Shown here piece after piece: positions 38,134 to 49,000 of a DNA stretch of 64,000 bases. This DNA is from Rhizobiaceae bacterium (GTDB lineage: Bacteria; Pseudomonadota; Alphaproteobacteria; Rhizobiales; Rhizobiaceae). Each line of letters begins with the position of its first letter. The first letter of the stretch is position 1. Made by a program: the position numbers and the translations under genes. Below the pieces are notes generated by a model, which saw nothing but the letters and a program-made list of their open reading frames with translations, was not told the DNA's origin and did no database searches. The stretch spans positions 2,267,501 to 2,331,500 of the forward strand of contig JAMLJB010000001.1 of the NCBI GenBank assembly GCA_023953835.1, written 5' to 3'.

Positions 38134-39072
38134 GTGGTGCCAAGCCAAAATCAGGATCATGCAACGCCCGTCCCGGCGATCCTTTTGATCTGCGGGTCAG
38201 GACTACTTTTCACCGTCCTCGATACGAGCGCGAAATATCTGGTTCTGTCCGGACTTTCGCCCCAGTTCGTCTCATGGATGCGACTGGCAGAGCATACGCT
38301 GCTCGCCTTCATACTGCTCAAGGGCTGGCGCAACGCCTCGGTCTATCGTGTGTCCAGCCTGCCGCGCCAGTTGCTGCGGGGCATATTCCTGTTCGGCTCC
38401 ACAATCTTCAATTTCTACGCATTGCGCACCTTGCAACTGGCGGAAACGATGTCGATCAGCTTCTTTGCGCCAATGTTGATCACCGCACTTGCCGGGCCGT
38501 TCCTTGGGGAATGGGCAGGATGGCGGCGCTGGCTGGCAATCCTCTTCGGCTTTGCCGGCGTGCTGGTGATAACCCGGCCCGGCTTCGTAAGCTTCAATAT
38601 TGGCCATGTTTTCGCGCTGATGACCACTTTGAGCTATTGTTTCTATGTGCTGATGACGCGGGCGATGAGCACCAGCGAAACGCCTGAGAGCATGATCTTC
38701 TATTCGGCCCTGGCGCCGACCCTGCTGATGGCGCCCGTCCTGCCGGGAAGCGCCTCGATGCCGCCCGACCTGTTTCACTGGGTCCTGCTCCTCTCACTTG
38801 GAATATATGGCGGCCTCGGTCACTGGATGATCATTCGCGCCTATCGCATTGCTACGACGACGGCGCTCGCGCCCTATCCGTATCTTCAAATGATCTGGAT
38901 GATCCTGCTGGGCTATCTTGTGTTCGACCAGTTGCCGGACAGGTGGACGATAGTCGGTGCGGCAATCATCGTGGCGAGCGGCCTCTACATTGTGCATCGC
39001 GAACATCGTTTGCGGGTCGTGGCCAGAAGCGCGCCGACGAGCGAGAACGAGACCCTGGCAAAAAGGCTTTGA
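38134..39072 (+). CDS. DMT-superfamily transporter (EamA domains)
   Basis: A 312-aa membrane protein with ten predicted helices in two EamA repeats (about 15-145 and 160-295). Family pieces: FNFYALRTLQLAETMSISFFAPM in repeat 1 and HWMIIRAYRIATTTALAPYPYLQMIW in repeat 2. It is a drug/metabolite exporter or permease of unknown substrate. It starts at GTG 38134; no strong ribosome site is visible. Confidence 0.88.
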   Translation: MVPSQNQDHATPVPAILLICGSGLLFTVLDTSAKYLVLSGLSPQFVSWMRLAEHTLLAFILLKGWRNASVYRVSSLPRQLLRGIFLFGSTIFNFYALRTLQLAETMSISFFAPMLITALAGPFLGEWAGWRRWLAILFGFAGVLVITRPGFVSFNIGHVFALMTTLSYCFYVLMTRAMSTSETPESMIFYSALAPTLLMAPVLPGSASMPPDLFHWVLLLSLGIYGGLGHWMIIRAYRIATTTALAPYPYLQMIWMILLGYLVFDQLPDRWTIVGAAIIVASGLYIVHREHRLRVVARSAPTSENETLAKRL

Positions 39073-39122
39073 TTTGCCGGGCCAGTTGGTCTAAACATGA
39101 ATTAAACTATTTAAAGATTTTA

Positions 39123-39137
39123 AGCGCTCAGTGAGCG
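39123..39137. promoter_or_regulatory. LacI-type operator upstream of the LacI gene
   Basis: AAGCGCTCA with palindromic core AGCGCT (39123-39128) is the classical centre of LacI-family operators. It overlaps a perfect CGCTCA-G-TGAGCG repeat (39125-39137). It sits about 22-36 bp before the LacI start, so negative autoregulation is likely. Confidence 0.55.
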
Positions 39138-39158
39138 ATTTTCGCCAGGGAGGGGAAG

Positions 39159-40181
39159 CTGGCACAGAAAATCAAGCTGTCCACGATTGCTGATGCCCTG
39201 AACGTATCGACGGCAACGGTTTCTCTTGCGTTGCGTGACAGTCCACTGGTTGCCGAACAGACGCGTGAGCGCATCAAGGAACATGCGCGCGCAATCGGCT
39301 ATATCTACAACCGGCGCGCAGCCAGCCTGCGCACCTCGCGATCCGGTATTGTCGGTGTCGTCGTGCACGACATCATGAATCCGTTCTTTGCCGAAATTCT
39401 GAGGGCGATTGAAAGTGAGCTGGACCGCAGCAGGCAGACATTCATCCTCTCGAACCACTATGACCAGTTGGAAAAGCAGCGCACCTTTATCGATACGCTG
39501 CTGCAACTCGGCGCCGACGGCGTCATCATGTCCCCCGCGATCGGAACACCGCCGGAAGACATCATTGTCGCAGAGGAAAACGGCCTGCCTGCCGTTTTGA
39601 TCGCGCGCACCGTGGAGGGCGCGGGGGTACCTGTTTTTCGAGGAGATGATTCCTACGGCACCGGGCTTGCGACGAACCATCTCATTTCGCTTGGCCACAA
39701 GAGGATCGCCATGGTTGGCGGCACAGACCAGACGTCGACGGGGCGCGACCGCTATCAGGGATATCTGGCTGCGATGGAAAAGGCTGGCCTGCCCGTCGAT
39801 CCCGCGTGGCGTGTTCCCGGACCCCGCACCAAGCAGGGCGGGTTCGAGGCGGCGGGTCAGTTTCTCGCTCTCAAGGACAAGCCGACCGCTGCCTGCTGCT
39901 GGAACGACCTTGTCGCGATCGGGTTGATGAACGGCATTGCCCGCGCCGGTCTCGTGCCGGGCGTGGATGTTTCCGTAACGGGCTACGACGATCTTGAGGA
40001 AGCGGCGATTGCGACCCCGGCGTTGACAACGGTCTGGAACGGCCAGCGCGAAGTGGGGCGGCAGGCCGCGCGCGCTCTGCTCGACAAGCTGTCGGGCGAG
40101 CCCGTCAAGCCTTCACAGGAACTGATCCGACCCGAACTGCATGTGCGACAATCTACGGGACGTCCTGTCGAGCGTTCATAA
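39159..40181 (+). CDS. LacI-family transcriptional regulator
   Basis: A 340-aa regulator when started at CTG 39159, giving xAQKIKLSTIADALNVSTATVSLALR, the complete LacI helix-turn-helix. AGGGAGGGG lies just upstream. No ATG/GTG/TTG in that frame reaches the HTH: the first alternative, TTG 39231, would cut it off, and a stop at 39132 bounds the frame. The effector domain (about 60-335) is a periplasmic-binding-protein fold (IVGVVVHDIMNPFFAEILRAIE). It probably controls the following dehydrogenase gene, 17 nt downstream. Confidence 0.88.
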   Translation: MAQKIKLSTIADALNVSTATVSLALRDSPLVAEQTRERIKEHARAIGYIYNRRAASLRTSRSGIVGVVVHDIMNPFFAEILRAIESELDRSRQTFILSNHYDQLEKQRTFIDTLLQLGADGVIMSPAIGTPPEDIIVAEENGLPAVLIARTVEGAGVPVFRGDDSYGTGLATNHLISLGHKRIAMVGGTDQTSTGRDRYQGYLAAMEKAGLPVDPAWRVPGPRTKQGGFEAAGQFLALKDKPTAACCWNDLVAIGLMNGIARAGLVPGVDVSVTGYDDLEEAAIATPALTTVWNGQREVGRQAARALLDKLSGEPVKPSQELIRPELHVRQSTGRPVERS

Positions 40182-40198
40182 ACAGAGGCATTGCAAGC

Positions 40199-41179
40199 AT
40201 GACCGAACTGAAAGCAATCACTGTGCTGGTTCCCGGCGAGTTGCATCCGCTTTCGGTGCGACGCATCGGAGAAGCATTCGACCTTGTCGCTGTCGAGTCT
40301 ACCGACGCCTCGGGTCTTGGCGAGGCTTTGAAGGCGCGTGTGCGCGGGATTGCCGTTTCTCCGGCGCTGGGCGGCACTTTGGTCGGTCCGTCCTTCATCG
40401 ATGCTTTCCCGAATCTCGAGATCATCTCCAATTTTGGTGTCGGATATGACGGTGTGGACGCGGTCCATGCGGGCAAGCAGGGGGTGATGGTCACAAACAC
40501 CCCAGATGTGCTCACCGAAGAGGTGGCCGACACGACGATTGGTTTGCTGCTCAATACGGTGCGCGAGCTTTCGCGCGCGGAAACCTATCTGCGTGCGGGA
40601 CGGTGGGCCCGCGACGGCGCCTATCCGCTGACGGCGTCCTTGCAGGGACGCAAGGCGGGCATCGCGGGGATGGGGCGGATCGGGCAGGCGATCGCGCGTC
40701 GGCTTGAAGCGTTCGGGTTGTCCGTATCCTATCATAATCGCCGCAAGGTAGACGGGCTTGCCCATGCGTATTTTCCAACGCTCGAAGGGCTGGCGTCCGC
40801 GGTCGATATACTGATTTCGGTCCTGCCGGGCACCAGGGAGACCGAGAAGGCTGTCGATGCGCGTATCCTGACCGCACTTGGTCCGGAGGGCGTGTTCATC
40901 AATATCGGGCGCGGAAGCACGGTCGACGAAGCAGCACTTGCGGCTGCGCTCAGGAACGGAACCATCAGGGCCGCCGGACTGGACGTGTTCGCAAACGAGC
41001 CGAACGTTCCGCAGGAATTGCTGGACCTGCCCAACGCCACGCTGTTGCCGCATGTCGGCTCGGGCTCGGTTCATACGCGCGATGCGATGGCCGATCTCGT
41101 CGTCGACAACCTGATCGAATGGTTCTCGAAGGGAAGGGCGCTTACCCCTGTGCCTGAAACAATTCACGTAAAAGCCTAA
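40199..41179 (+). CDS. D-isomer-specific 2-hydroxyacid dehydrogenase
   Basis: A 326-aa NAD(P)-dependent dehydrogenase. The Rossmann motif is GMGRIGQAIARRLEAFG (about 157-173). Catalytic Arg (NIGRGSTVDE), Glu and His (LLPHVGSGSVHT near 287) are all present. The profile resembles glyoxylate/hydroxypyruvate reductases. That would link to glycerate kinase and ureide glyoxylate at a distance. It is coupled to the LacI gene. Confidence 0.9.
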   Translation: MTELKAITVLVPGELHPLSVRRIGEAFDLVAVESTDASGLGEALKARVRGIAVSPALGGTLVGPSFIDAFPNLEIISNFGVGYDGVDAVHAGKQGVMVTNTPDVLTEEVADTTIGLLLNTVRELSRAETYLRAGRWARDGAYPLTASLQGRKAGIAGMGRIGQAIARRLEAFGLSVSYHNRRKVDGLAHAYFPTLEGLASAVDILISVLPGTRETEKAVDARILTALGPEGVFINIGRGSTVDEAALAAALRNGTIRAAGLDVFANEPNVPQELLDLPNATLLPHVGSGSVHTRDAMADLVVDNLIEWFSKGRALTPVPETIHVKA

Positions 41180-41220
41180 ACTTGTTCACACTTCGTCAAC
41201 ATTAACGCCCGGATAAGGAA

Positions 41221-41245
41221 GTCTCCGTATCGGGAGGACGGAGAC
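41221..41245 (+). promoter_or_regulatory. Inverted repeat upstream of the 41258 ORF
   Basis: GTCTCCGT (41221-41228) and ACGGAGAC (41238-41245) form an 8-bp perfect stem with a 9-nt loop, ending 12 nt before the ATG. It could be a leader hairpin or an operator. Confidence 0.35.
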
Positions 41246-41257
41246 ACGGAGATCGAA

Positions 41258-41686
41258 ATGCGCAGCGCGTTCATTGTGGTGTTGATTGCGGGTGCAATGA
41301 GCGTGGCATGGGTTGCAGCAACCGCATTGCGGAATACGCAGGAGATCGACCGGAGCTTCACGACGGCGGGAATACCCACGTTTGAGCAAACCGCGCGACC
41401 GGCGATTCAGGTGTTCAAATTGTCATCCGCGGACTCATCCGGTGCGTGCATGGTGGTCAAAGGGCAAACGCTTTCGCCCGGCTATGCCGAATTGAAGGTG
41501 AACCCGGCCTGCGAGACGGTTTCAAAGGGTCTGACGGCTGCGCGTTTCTGGCGCGAACGCGCGGACGGTTCAGTGGCCTTTGTTGACAGCCAGAATGCGT
41601 CGGTCGTGGAATTTGTCGTCGGCGACGATGTCGACTATGAAACGGATCAGCCGCGCGGCCCGCATCTGTCGATGTGGGCTGAATAA
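41258..41686 (+). CDS. Exported hypothetical protein, 142 aa
   Basis: A short N-terminal hydrophobic stretch (FIVVLIAGAMSVAWVAATAL, 5-24) suggests a signal or anchor. The C-terminal part has two Cys (ACMVVKGQTLSPGYAEL and NPACETV), W(R)ERADGSVAFVD and a final beta-rich segment, vaguely like AprI/Inh protease-inhibitor domains. That resemblance is weak. The context gives no clear role. Confidence 0.6.
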   Translation: MRSAFIVVLIAGAMSVAWVAATALRNTQEIDRSFTTAGIPTFEQTARPAIQVFKLSSADSSGACMVVKGQTLSPGYAELKVNPACETVSKGLTAARFWRERADGSVAFVDSQNASVVEFVVGDDVDYETDQPRGPHLSMWAE

Positions 41687-41704
41687 ATCCGCCGACAAAA
41701 CAAA

Positions 41705-42478
41705 CTATTCGGCTGCGGCCTGAACCGGGTGTAAGCGACGCGCATGTTCGCGCACCGCATCGCCAAAGGCGGCAAATATCCTTGCAGAAGTGCGGTCCGA
41801 ATGAACCCAGTATTCGGGATGCCACTGTACGCCCACCGCAAAAGCGCGTGCGTTGCGCACAGACACCGCCTCGACCGTTCCATCCGGTGCCACAGCTTCG
41901 ACTTGCAGATTTGCCCCCAGTCGGTCGACTGCCTGTCGGTGCACGGAATTGACCTGAATGTCGCCTGCGCCGAACACGCCGGCGAGGCAGGAGCCGGGCT
42001 TGATCGTCACGGCCTGCCGGATTGCAAAACGCTCGTCCTGGTTCTCGCTCGACGGTGCGCGATGGTCCATATTGCCGGGAAGTTCCTGAATCTCCGTCGC
42101 GAGCGAGCCGCCAAGCGCGACGTTCAGTTCCTGTATGCCCCGGCAGATCGCAAGCAGCGGCACGCCGTGTTCGATCGCCTTGCGGATCAGGGGAAGGGTG
42201 GTCGCGTCCCGGTCGGGATCGTAGGGGCCGTTTGTTTCGGTGGCCTCGGCGCCATAGAGTGAGGGGTGAACATTCGACTTCGAGCCGGTGATCATGACCC
42301 CATCGACCGAACTCAACAGGCTGTCGAAATCGAGGCGGTCGCCAAAGGATGGAATCAGGACGGGAAAGACATTCGCGCCAACAATGGCGGCTTCGATGTA
42401 TTGCTTCGGCGCGGCATGCCAGGTGTAGTTCTCAAACTGGCGGACGTCGGTCGAGACGGCTACGAGCGGTTGACGCAT
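41705..42478 (-). CDS. Gamma-glutamyl-gamma-aminobutyrate hydrolase (class I glutamine amidotransferase-like)
   Basis: A 257-aa PuuD-type peptidase C26: GVMITGSKSNVHPSLYG near 81, nucleophile Cys in LLAICRGIQELNVALGG near 116, and catalytic His/Glu in VQWHPEYW near 233. It releases glutamate from gamma-glutamyl-amino acids. (This PuuD name belongs to the putrescine pathway and is not the urate oxidase above.) It may complete the gamma-glutamylation route begun by the ligase at 31919-33307, although 8 kb away. Confidence 0.92.
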   Translation of the reverse strand: MRQPLVAVSTDVRQFENYTWHAAPKQYIEAAIVGANVFPVLIPSFGDRLDFDSLLSSVDGVMITGSKSNVHPSLYGAEATETNGPYDPDRDATTLPLIRKAIEHGVPLLAICRGIQELNVALGGSLATEIQELPGNMDHRAPSSENQDERFAIRQAVTIKPGSCLAGVFGAGDIQVNSVHRQAVDRLGANLQVEAVAPDGTVEAVSVRNARAFAVGVQWHPEYWVHSDRTSARIFAAFGDAVREHARRLHPVQAAAE

Positions 42479-42512
42479 TCTGGGAGGTTCCTGTGAGGCA
42501 GCCGGTTGATTT

Positions 42513-42527
42513 GCCTATAAAATAGGC
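42513..42527. promoter_or_regulatory. Perfect GCCTAT/ATAGGC operator-like palindrome
   Basis: GCCTAT-AAA-ATAGGC lies 35 bp upstream of the gamma-glutamyl hydrolase start, within the 277-bp divergent region (42479-42755) shared with the TRAP binding protein. No other gene or clear terminator is visible in that region. Confidence 0.45.
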
Positions 42528-42680
42528 GAAATCACGTCGATTTTCCATGGCTTTCAGGCATTTGCCCGGCGGCATTTGCGATGGGTCTTATACATTAGTT
42601 TTATGCGGCGCGCTCTGGCTATCGAAACAGACTTTCGCGCGCTCTGGTGTGCTGGACAGGCGGGCCATGGTGTGTATTGA

Positions 42681-43862
<1,182 letters not shown>

Positions 43863-43884
43863 TCGTCTGCGTAATTCGGAATTC

Positions 43885-43914
43885 GGCCCGGGGGCGAAAG
43901 CTTCCGGGCCTTTT
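43885..43914 (+). terminator. Intrinsic terminator after the TRAP binding protein
   Basis: GGCCCGGGGGC (43885-43895), GAAA tetraloop, GCTTCCGGGCC (43900-43910): an 11-bp continuous stem including two G:T pairs, followed by TTTT. It is 22 nt after the stop codon and directly precedes the convergent LivH gene. Confidence 0.9.
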
Positions 43915-43924
43915 CGTTCATGAC

Positions 43925-44803
43925 CTAGTGACGCAGGACGAGCGTTGCGGCAAGGAATGCGAGCATCCATCCGTCCCGCCATTCCACAGGAAAATAGCCG
44001 CCCCAGATTGTCTCTCCCATGCCGAATGCAAAAGCACCAAGCGCCGCGAGCGGCGGAGAAGTGTAGCTACCGGCGGCCGTCACGAAGAGCACTTTCAGAC
44101 CGTAAACAAGTCCGGTGCCGAAGCTGATATTGCCATAGTACAGCGCGGCGAGGGTGCCGGCGACCGCTGCCAGCAGTGCCGAGAGCACGGACGCCTTTCT
44201 GAATACTCGCGCGGGGTCGATGCCACACAGCGCGGCTGCGGTCGGATCGTCTGCGACGGCGTGCCAATATCGGCCGAAGTTTGAACGCGCGAGATAGACC
44301 GACCCTGCTCCTAGGAGCAGGGCAACGGTCAATACGCCGAATATCTGGTTTGGCGTCAGCGTGACTCGGAAGCCGTTGGACTCCACGAACGTCAGCGGGG
44401 CGGACAGGATCGGCGGCAGCCAGTAGTCGCGCGTATGAGCGGCAATGCGGGACGCCTCCATCAGCACGATGGCCACGCCAAGCGTCGCGGCGACGATCGT
44501 ATTCGGCGCGCTCGCGCGCAGCGGCTCGAAAATATGCCGGGACAGAACCATTCCCAGGAGTGCAGCATATGCAAGCGCGATCATGCTGCCGAAGGCAATT
44601 GCAGCGGGCCATGTCAGCCACAGCGCATTCCAGCCGAACAAGGTCGCAAGAATCATCGTGTGCCCGCAGAATGCGAACACAGGACCGTGCGCGAGATTTG
44701 TACGGCGGAGCAGGGCGTTGAGCAGCACATAGCTGAATGCGAGCAGCGCATAGATCGCGCCTGCGTGAATGCCGAGCAGAGCCTGCTGAAGGAAATAGAA
44801 CAT
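43925..44803 (-). CDS. Orphan branched-chain amino-acid-type ABC permease (LivH-like)
   Basis: A 292-aa membrane protein with about eight helices, and the LivH opening QQALLGIHAGAIYALLAFSYVL. The EAA-type region and C-terminal LAALGAFAFGMGETIWGGYFPVEWRDG are typical. No LivM, ATPase or binding-protein gene lies alongside, so it must pair with partners elsewhere or be a relic. It is divergent from the CGNR regulator. Confidence 0.85.
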   Translation of the reverse strand: MFYFLQQALLGIHAGAIYALLAFSYVLLNALLRRTNLAHGPVFAFCGHTMILATLFGWNALWLTWPAAIAFGSMIALAYAALLGMVLSRHIFEPLRASAPNTIVAATLGVAIVLMEASRIAAHTRDYWLPPILSAPLTFVESNGFRVTLTPNQIFGVLTVALLLGAGSVYLARSNFGRYWHAVADDPTAAALCGIDPARVFRKASVLSALLAAVAGTLAALYYGNISFGTGLVYGLKVLFVTAAGSYTSPPLAALGAFAFGMGETIWGGYFPVEWRDGWMLAFLAATLVLRH

Positions 44804-44828
44804 GGAGGCCGACCTCAGATCGCGAATA

Positions 44829-44862
44829 TTCTAACTTGCAAATCAGCTTTTACCAGTTAGAA
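44829..44862. promoter_or_regulatory. Probable operator: TTCTAACT/AGTTAGAA inverted repeat
   Basis: TTCTAACT (44829-44836) and AGTTAGAA (44855-44862) are perfect 8-bp arms 18 bp apart, filling the 66-bp gap between the LivH-like and CGNR genes. The right arm sits just 7 nt before the CGNR ATG, where no Shine-Dalgarno is visible. Autoregulation by the CGNR protein, also repressing LivH, is the simplest reading. Confidence 0.55.
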
Positions 44863-44869
44863 AAAAAGC

Positions 44870-45472
44870 ATGGCCGTCGAATGGAGCGAGCACAGATTTT
44901 CGGGCGGGGTGTTGGCCCTCGATGTCGCGAACACCGTGGTTCTGCGCATCGATCCCGCGCGACGGTTCGATCGTTTTGACGATCCGCGCGAGATCGCGCG
45001 TTTTGCCGAGTTCGCAAGCGTGTTCCGCGCCCGCGAACTACACGGCGCGCGGCTTGTTGCCGACCTTGGGGCCAATGCGAAGGCGTCGATCCTGCGTTTG
45101 CGCGAGGCGACGGATGCGTTGTTTCGGGATGCCGTCGAACAAGGCAGCCTGGAGGGCAATCGGCTGTCCGGTCTCCTGAGTGCGTGCGCCGGAGCTTTTG
45201 CAGGCGCAGGGCGCTTTTCGCCCGAAGGTGCGCCGCAGGGCAGCACTGTGGGGCTCGCTGCGGCAACAGCCAGGTCGGCATTGCGACTTCTGGAGCCGGA
45301 GAGGCTGGGGCGGCTTCGCATTTGCGCCAATTGCGGCTGGCTGTTTCTCGACAGGAGCCGAAATGCGAGCCGCGTCTGGTGCGATATGGCGGTATGCGGC
45401 AATCGCCGAAAGGCGGCGAGGCACTATGGGCGGCGTAAGGAGGCCAGGTCAGGCAATGTGGAAACGCTCTAG
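44870..45472 (+). CDS. CGNR zinc-finger transcriptional regulator (ABATE domain)
   Basis: A 200-aa protein. The N-terminal ABATE domain (about 10-135) may bind an effector; the C-terminal zinc finger has Cys152, Cys155, Cys171 and Cys176 with the CGNR signature at 176-179 followed by basic residues (RRKAARHYGRRK). The family acts as stress or metabolite-linked regulators. The start context is A-rich with no clear ribosome site. Its end overlaps the next gene by 17 nt. Confidence 0.9.
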   Translation: MAVEWSEHRFSGGVLALDVANTVVLRIDPARRFDRFDDPREIARFAEFASVFRARELHGARLVADLGANAKASILRLREATDALFRDAVEQGSLEGNRLSGLLSACAGAFAGAGRFSPEGAPQGSTVGLAAATARSALRLLEPERLGRLRICANCGWLFLDRSRNASRVWCDMAVCGNRRKAARHYGRRKEARSGNVETL

Positions 45473-45974
45473 GTGCACCGTGTGGGCTATTCTGCTTCTC
45501 GGGACGCTGGCCAGTTGCCGTGACAGCGACGAGGCGGAACGCTATGCGCTGGATGGCAAGCTCGTGGTTTTTAACTACCGCGTCGCCACGGCGCGATTCC
45601 TCGTCAATCTCAAATCCTTGCGCACACCGCCGGAAGGCGAAGTCGCGATTGCGCAATTCGAAGATCCTGCCGGTGGTGCGCCTGTCGAGGTTCGCGAGAA
45701 AATCTGGCCTGCCACGCAGAAAACGACGATCACCACGCCGCCATTGCGATGCATCGTCAAAGATCGGCCTTACAAGATCGCCATAGTCATCGAGGACAGC
45801 GCGGGCAAAACCGTTCAGACAATCGATACCACCGTCACCTCGTCAGAAGACCAGACGATCATGCCGGACAAGCCGCTCGTCGCCGGGCCGCTCTACACGC
45901 CAAATCCCGATATGGCGGGCCGGACTGTCGAGGAACAGGCGAAAGCGGCCAGAGAGGGGTGCCCGCAACCCTGA
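45456..45974 (+). CDS. Putative lipoprotein, 172 aa
   Basis: Starts MWKRSRCTVWAILLLG with a lipobox LASC near residue 18-21, so it is a membrane lipoprotein. The mature part (AERYALDGKLVVFNYRVATARFLVNL) resembles no family I know. ATG 45456 overlaps the CGNR gene end. It precedes the oxidoreductase gene by 112 nt. Confidence 0.7.
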   Translation: MWKRSRCTVWAILLLGTLASCRDSDEAERYALDGKLVVFNYRVATARFLVNLKSLRTPPEGEVAIAQFEDPAGGAPVEVREKIWPATQKTTITTPPLRCIVKDRPYKIAIVIEDSAGKTVQTIDTTVTSSEDQTIMPDKPLVAGPLYTPNPDMAGRTVEEQAKAAREGCPQP

Positions 45975-46086
45975 TCCAGTCGATTTCGTTTGACGTTGGG
46001 GCGCTGCCCGGGAAGATAGGAGCATTACCGACTCGACGTTGGCTGCAAGTTTCGCGACCTGACGCCTCCGCAGAGGAACCTGATAC

Positions 46087-49000
46087 ATGACACTCCACGA
46101 CGTTTCGCTGGACGATAAGTTCGATCTGGCGAAGGATCAGGTTTTTCTTTCCGGCGCACAGGCTGTCGTGCGCATGCTGCTGATGCAGAAGGAGCGTGAC
46201 CGGCGCGCGGGGCTGAACACTGCGGGTTTCGTTTCCGGCTACCGCGGTTCGCCGCTGGGCGGCCTCGACCAGCAACTCTGGCGGGCAAGGCGGCAGTTCG
46301 CAGGCTCTGACATTGTGTTTCAGCCGGGGCTCAATGAAGAACTCGCCGCGACCGCATGTTGGGGATCGCAGCAGGCCGAGCTGCTAGGAGAGGGCAGGTA
46401 CGACGGCGTGTTTTCGCTGTGGTACGGCAAGGGGCCGGGCGTGGACCGTTCGGGCGATGTCTTTCGCCACGCGAACCTGGCCGGTTCGTCCAGGCATGGC
46501 GGCGTGCTTGCACTGATGGGCGACGACCATACGGCAGAATCGTCGACCAATGCCCATGCGACGGAATTTCTGTTCGTGGATACGATGATTCCCATTCTCA
46601 ACCCTGCCGGGGTCCAGGAGATCATCGACTACGGCCTCCTCGGATTTGCGTTGTCCCGCTTCGCAGGAACCTGGGCGGCGATGAAATGCGTCAAGGACAA
46701 TGTTGAATCCACGGCTTCGGTGAATGCGGCGCTTGACCGCGTGACGATCAAGCTGCCGGAATTCGACATGCCCCCCGGGGGATTGAACATCCGGCAGGAA
46801 CTCGACCAGTTGGGGCAAGAAGCGCGCCTGCACGAATACAAGCGCGCCGCAGCCGCGGCCTTCATTCGCGCCAACGGGTTGAACCGGATCGTCTATTCCG
46901 GCGGTCGGCAGGCGAAAATTGGCATTGTTTCGTCTGGCAAGAGCTTTCTCGATGTGCGTCAGGCGCTCGACGATCTTGGCATCGGCGAACGTGAGGCCAA
47001 CAGGCTCGGGATTCGGCTGCTCAAGGTCGGCTGTCCGTGGCCGCTCGACTATGATCATCTGAAGGATTTCGCCAAGGGGCTTGAGCTTGTCATCGTCGTC
47101 GAGGAAAAGCGGTCCCTGATCGAGACGCAGGTGCGGGAGAACCTGTACGGAACGGCTTTCCAGCCCACCGTCGTCGGCAAGCGTGACGAGCGGGGCAACT
47201 GGCTGTTCTCGCCCAAGGGAGCGCTCGACCCGAACGACATCGCCATTGCCATCGGCGAGCGGGTCCAGTCGGTCATCGGGCGCAACGACGAGATCGCCGC
47301 GCGCGTCCATCGCCTGAAGCAGTTCCAGGCGATGCTGGCGGACACGGTCGATGTCGCGCATCGAACGCCTTATTTCTGTTCGGGCTGTCCGCACAACACG
47401 TCGACCAAGGTGCCCGACGGTTCGCTGGCGGCGGCAGGCATAGGCTGCCATTTCATGGCGCTATGGATGGACCGTTCAACTGTCGGCTTCACGGCAATGG
47501 GCGGCGAAGGCGCGCAGTGGATCGGGCAGGCGCCTTTCTCGAAGAGGGACCACATCTTCCAGAATCTGGGGGACGGCACCTACAATCATTCCGGTTCGCT
47601 GGCGCTGCGCTTTGCCCGCGCCTCAGGCGCAAACATCACATACAAGATACTCTACAATGACGCGGTGGCCATGACCGGCGGCCAGCCGCACGAGGGCAAC
47701 CTGACCGTTGACATGATTGCGCATCAGGTGCGCGCGGAAGGCGTCGAGCGGATCGCTGTGGTGACCGACGAGCCTGAGAAATATCGTGTTGCATTTCCGT
47801 CCGGCGCTACGGTCCATCACAGGGACGAGATGGATGCGGTGCAGCGGGAATTGCGGGAAGTGCCCGGCGTGTCGGTGCTGATTTATGACCAGACCTGTGC
47901 GGCGGAGAAGCGTCGTCGCCGCAAGCGCGGAGCGTTTCCCGATCCCGACAGGCGCGTCATCATCAATGAACTGGTGTGCGAGGGTTGCGGCGATTGCAGC
48001 GTGCAATCCAATTGCGTGTCCGTCCAGCCGGTCGAGACCGAATTCGGGCGCAAGCGGCGCATCGATCAGTCGAGCTGCAACAAGGATTTTTCCTGCGTCA
48101 ACGGATTCTGCCCTTCCTTTGTCACCGTGCATGGGCCGAAGCTGCGAAAGGCCTCGGGCGCGGCGGGCGGTTTCGATCCGCTGGACGGCGTGCCGGCGGC
48201 CCCGCTCTTTGCGCTCGATTCCGCCGGCTGGGCCTCCATCATCGACGGCGTGGGTGGAACCGGTGTCGTCACGTTGGGCGCGATCCTTGGCATGGCGGCG
48301 CACCTGGAAGGCAAGGGATGCGGCATGATCGACATGGCAGGTCTGGCCCAAAAGGGCGGGGCCGTGTTCAGCCATGTCCGCATTGCCCGCACGCCTGCCG
48401 ATATCCGTTCGATACGGGTTTCCGCTGGAAAAGCCGACGTCGTGCTCGGCTGCGACCTTGTTGTCTCGGGCGCGCGAAAGGTGCTCGCCGCCGTGCGGGA
48501 AGGGCACACGCTTTTCATTGCGAATACGGCGGAGGTGATGCCGGGAGAGTTTACACGGTCGCCGGATTTTTCCCTGCCCGTCGAGCGCCTCAAGAAATCG
48601 ATCCGCCACGCGGCGGGAGAGAATGCTGTATTTTTTGATGCGACGCGCGCGGCCAACGTGCTGTTCGGCAACGCGATCGGCGCGAATATGTTGATCCTCG
48701 GCATGGCGGCCCAGCGCGGCGGGCTGCCCGTCTCGGTGGATGCGATCGAACGGGCCATCGAGCTGAACGGCGAGGCGGTCGCAATGAACATTTCCGCCTT
48801 TCGCTGGGGGCGTCGCGCCGCCCATGATCCGGACTTCGTGCGCGGGCTGATTGCCGGGCAGGGCGCGCGGCTCAATCCGCCGGCGTCTTCGCTGGACGAG
48901 ATCGTGAAGTTGAGGGCGGAGTTTCTTGCCGGGTATCAGAATGCGGCCTATGCGGAGCGCTACCGGAGGGCGGTCGAGCGCATACGGCGCGCAGCAGAGG

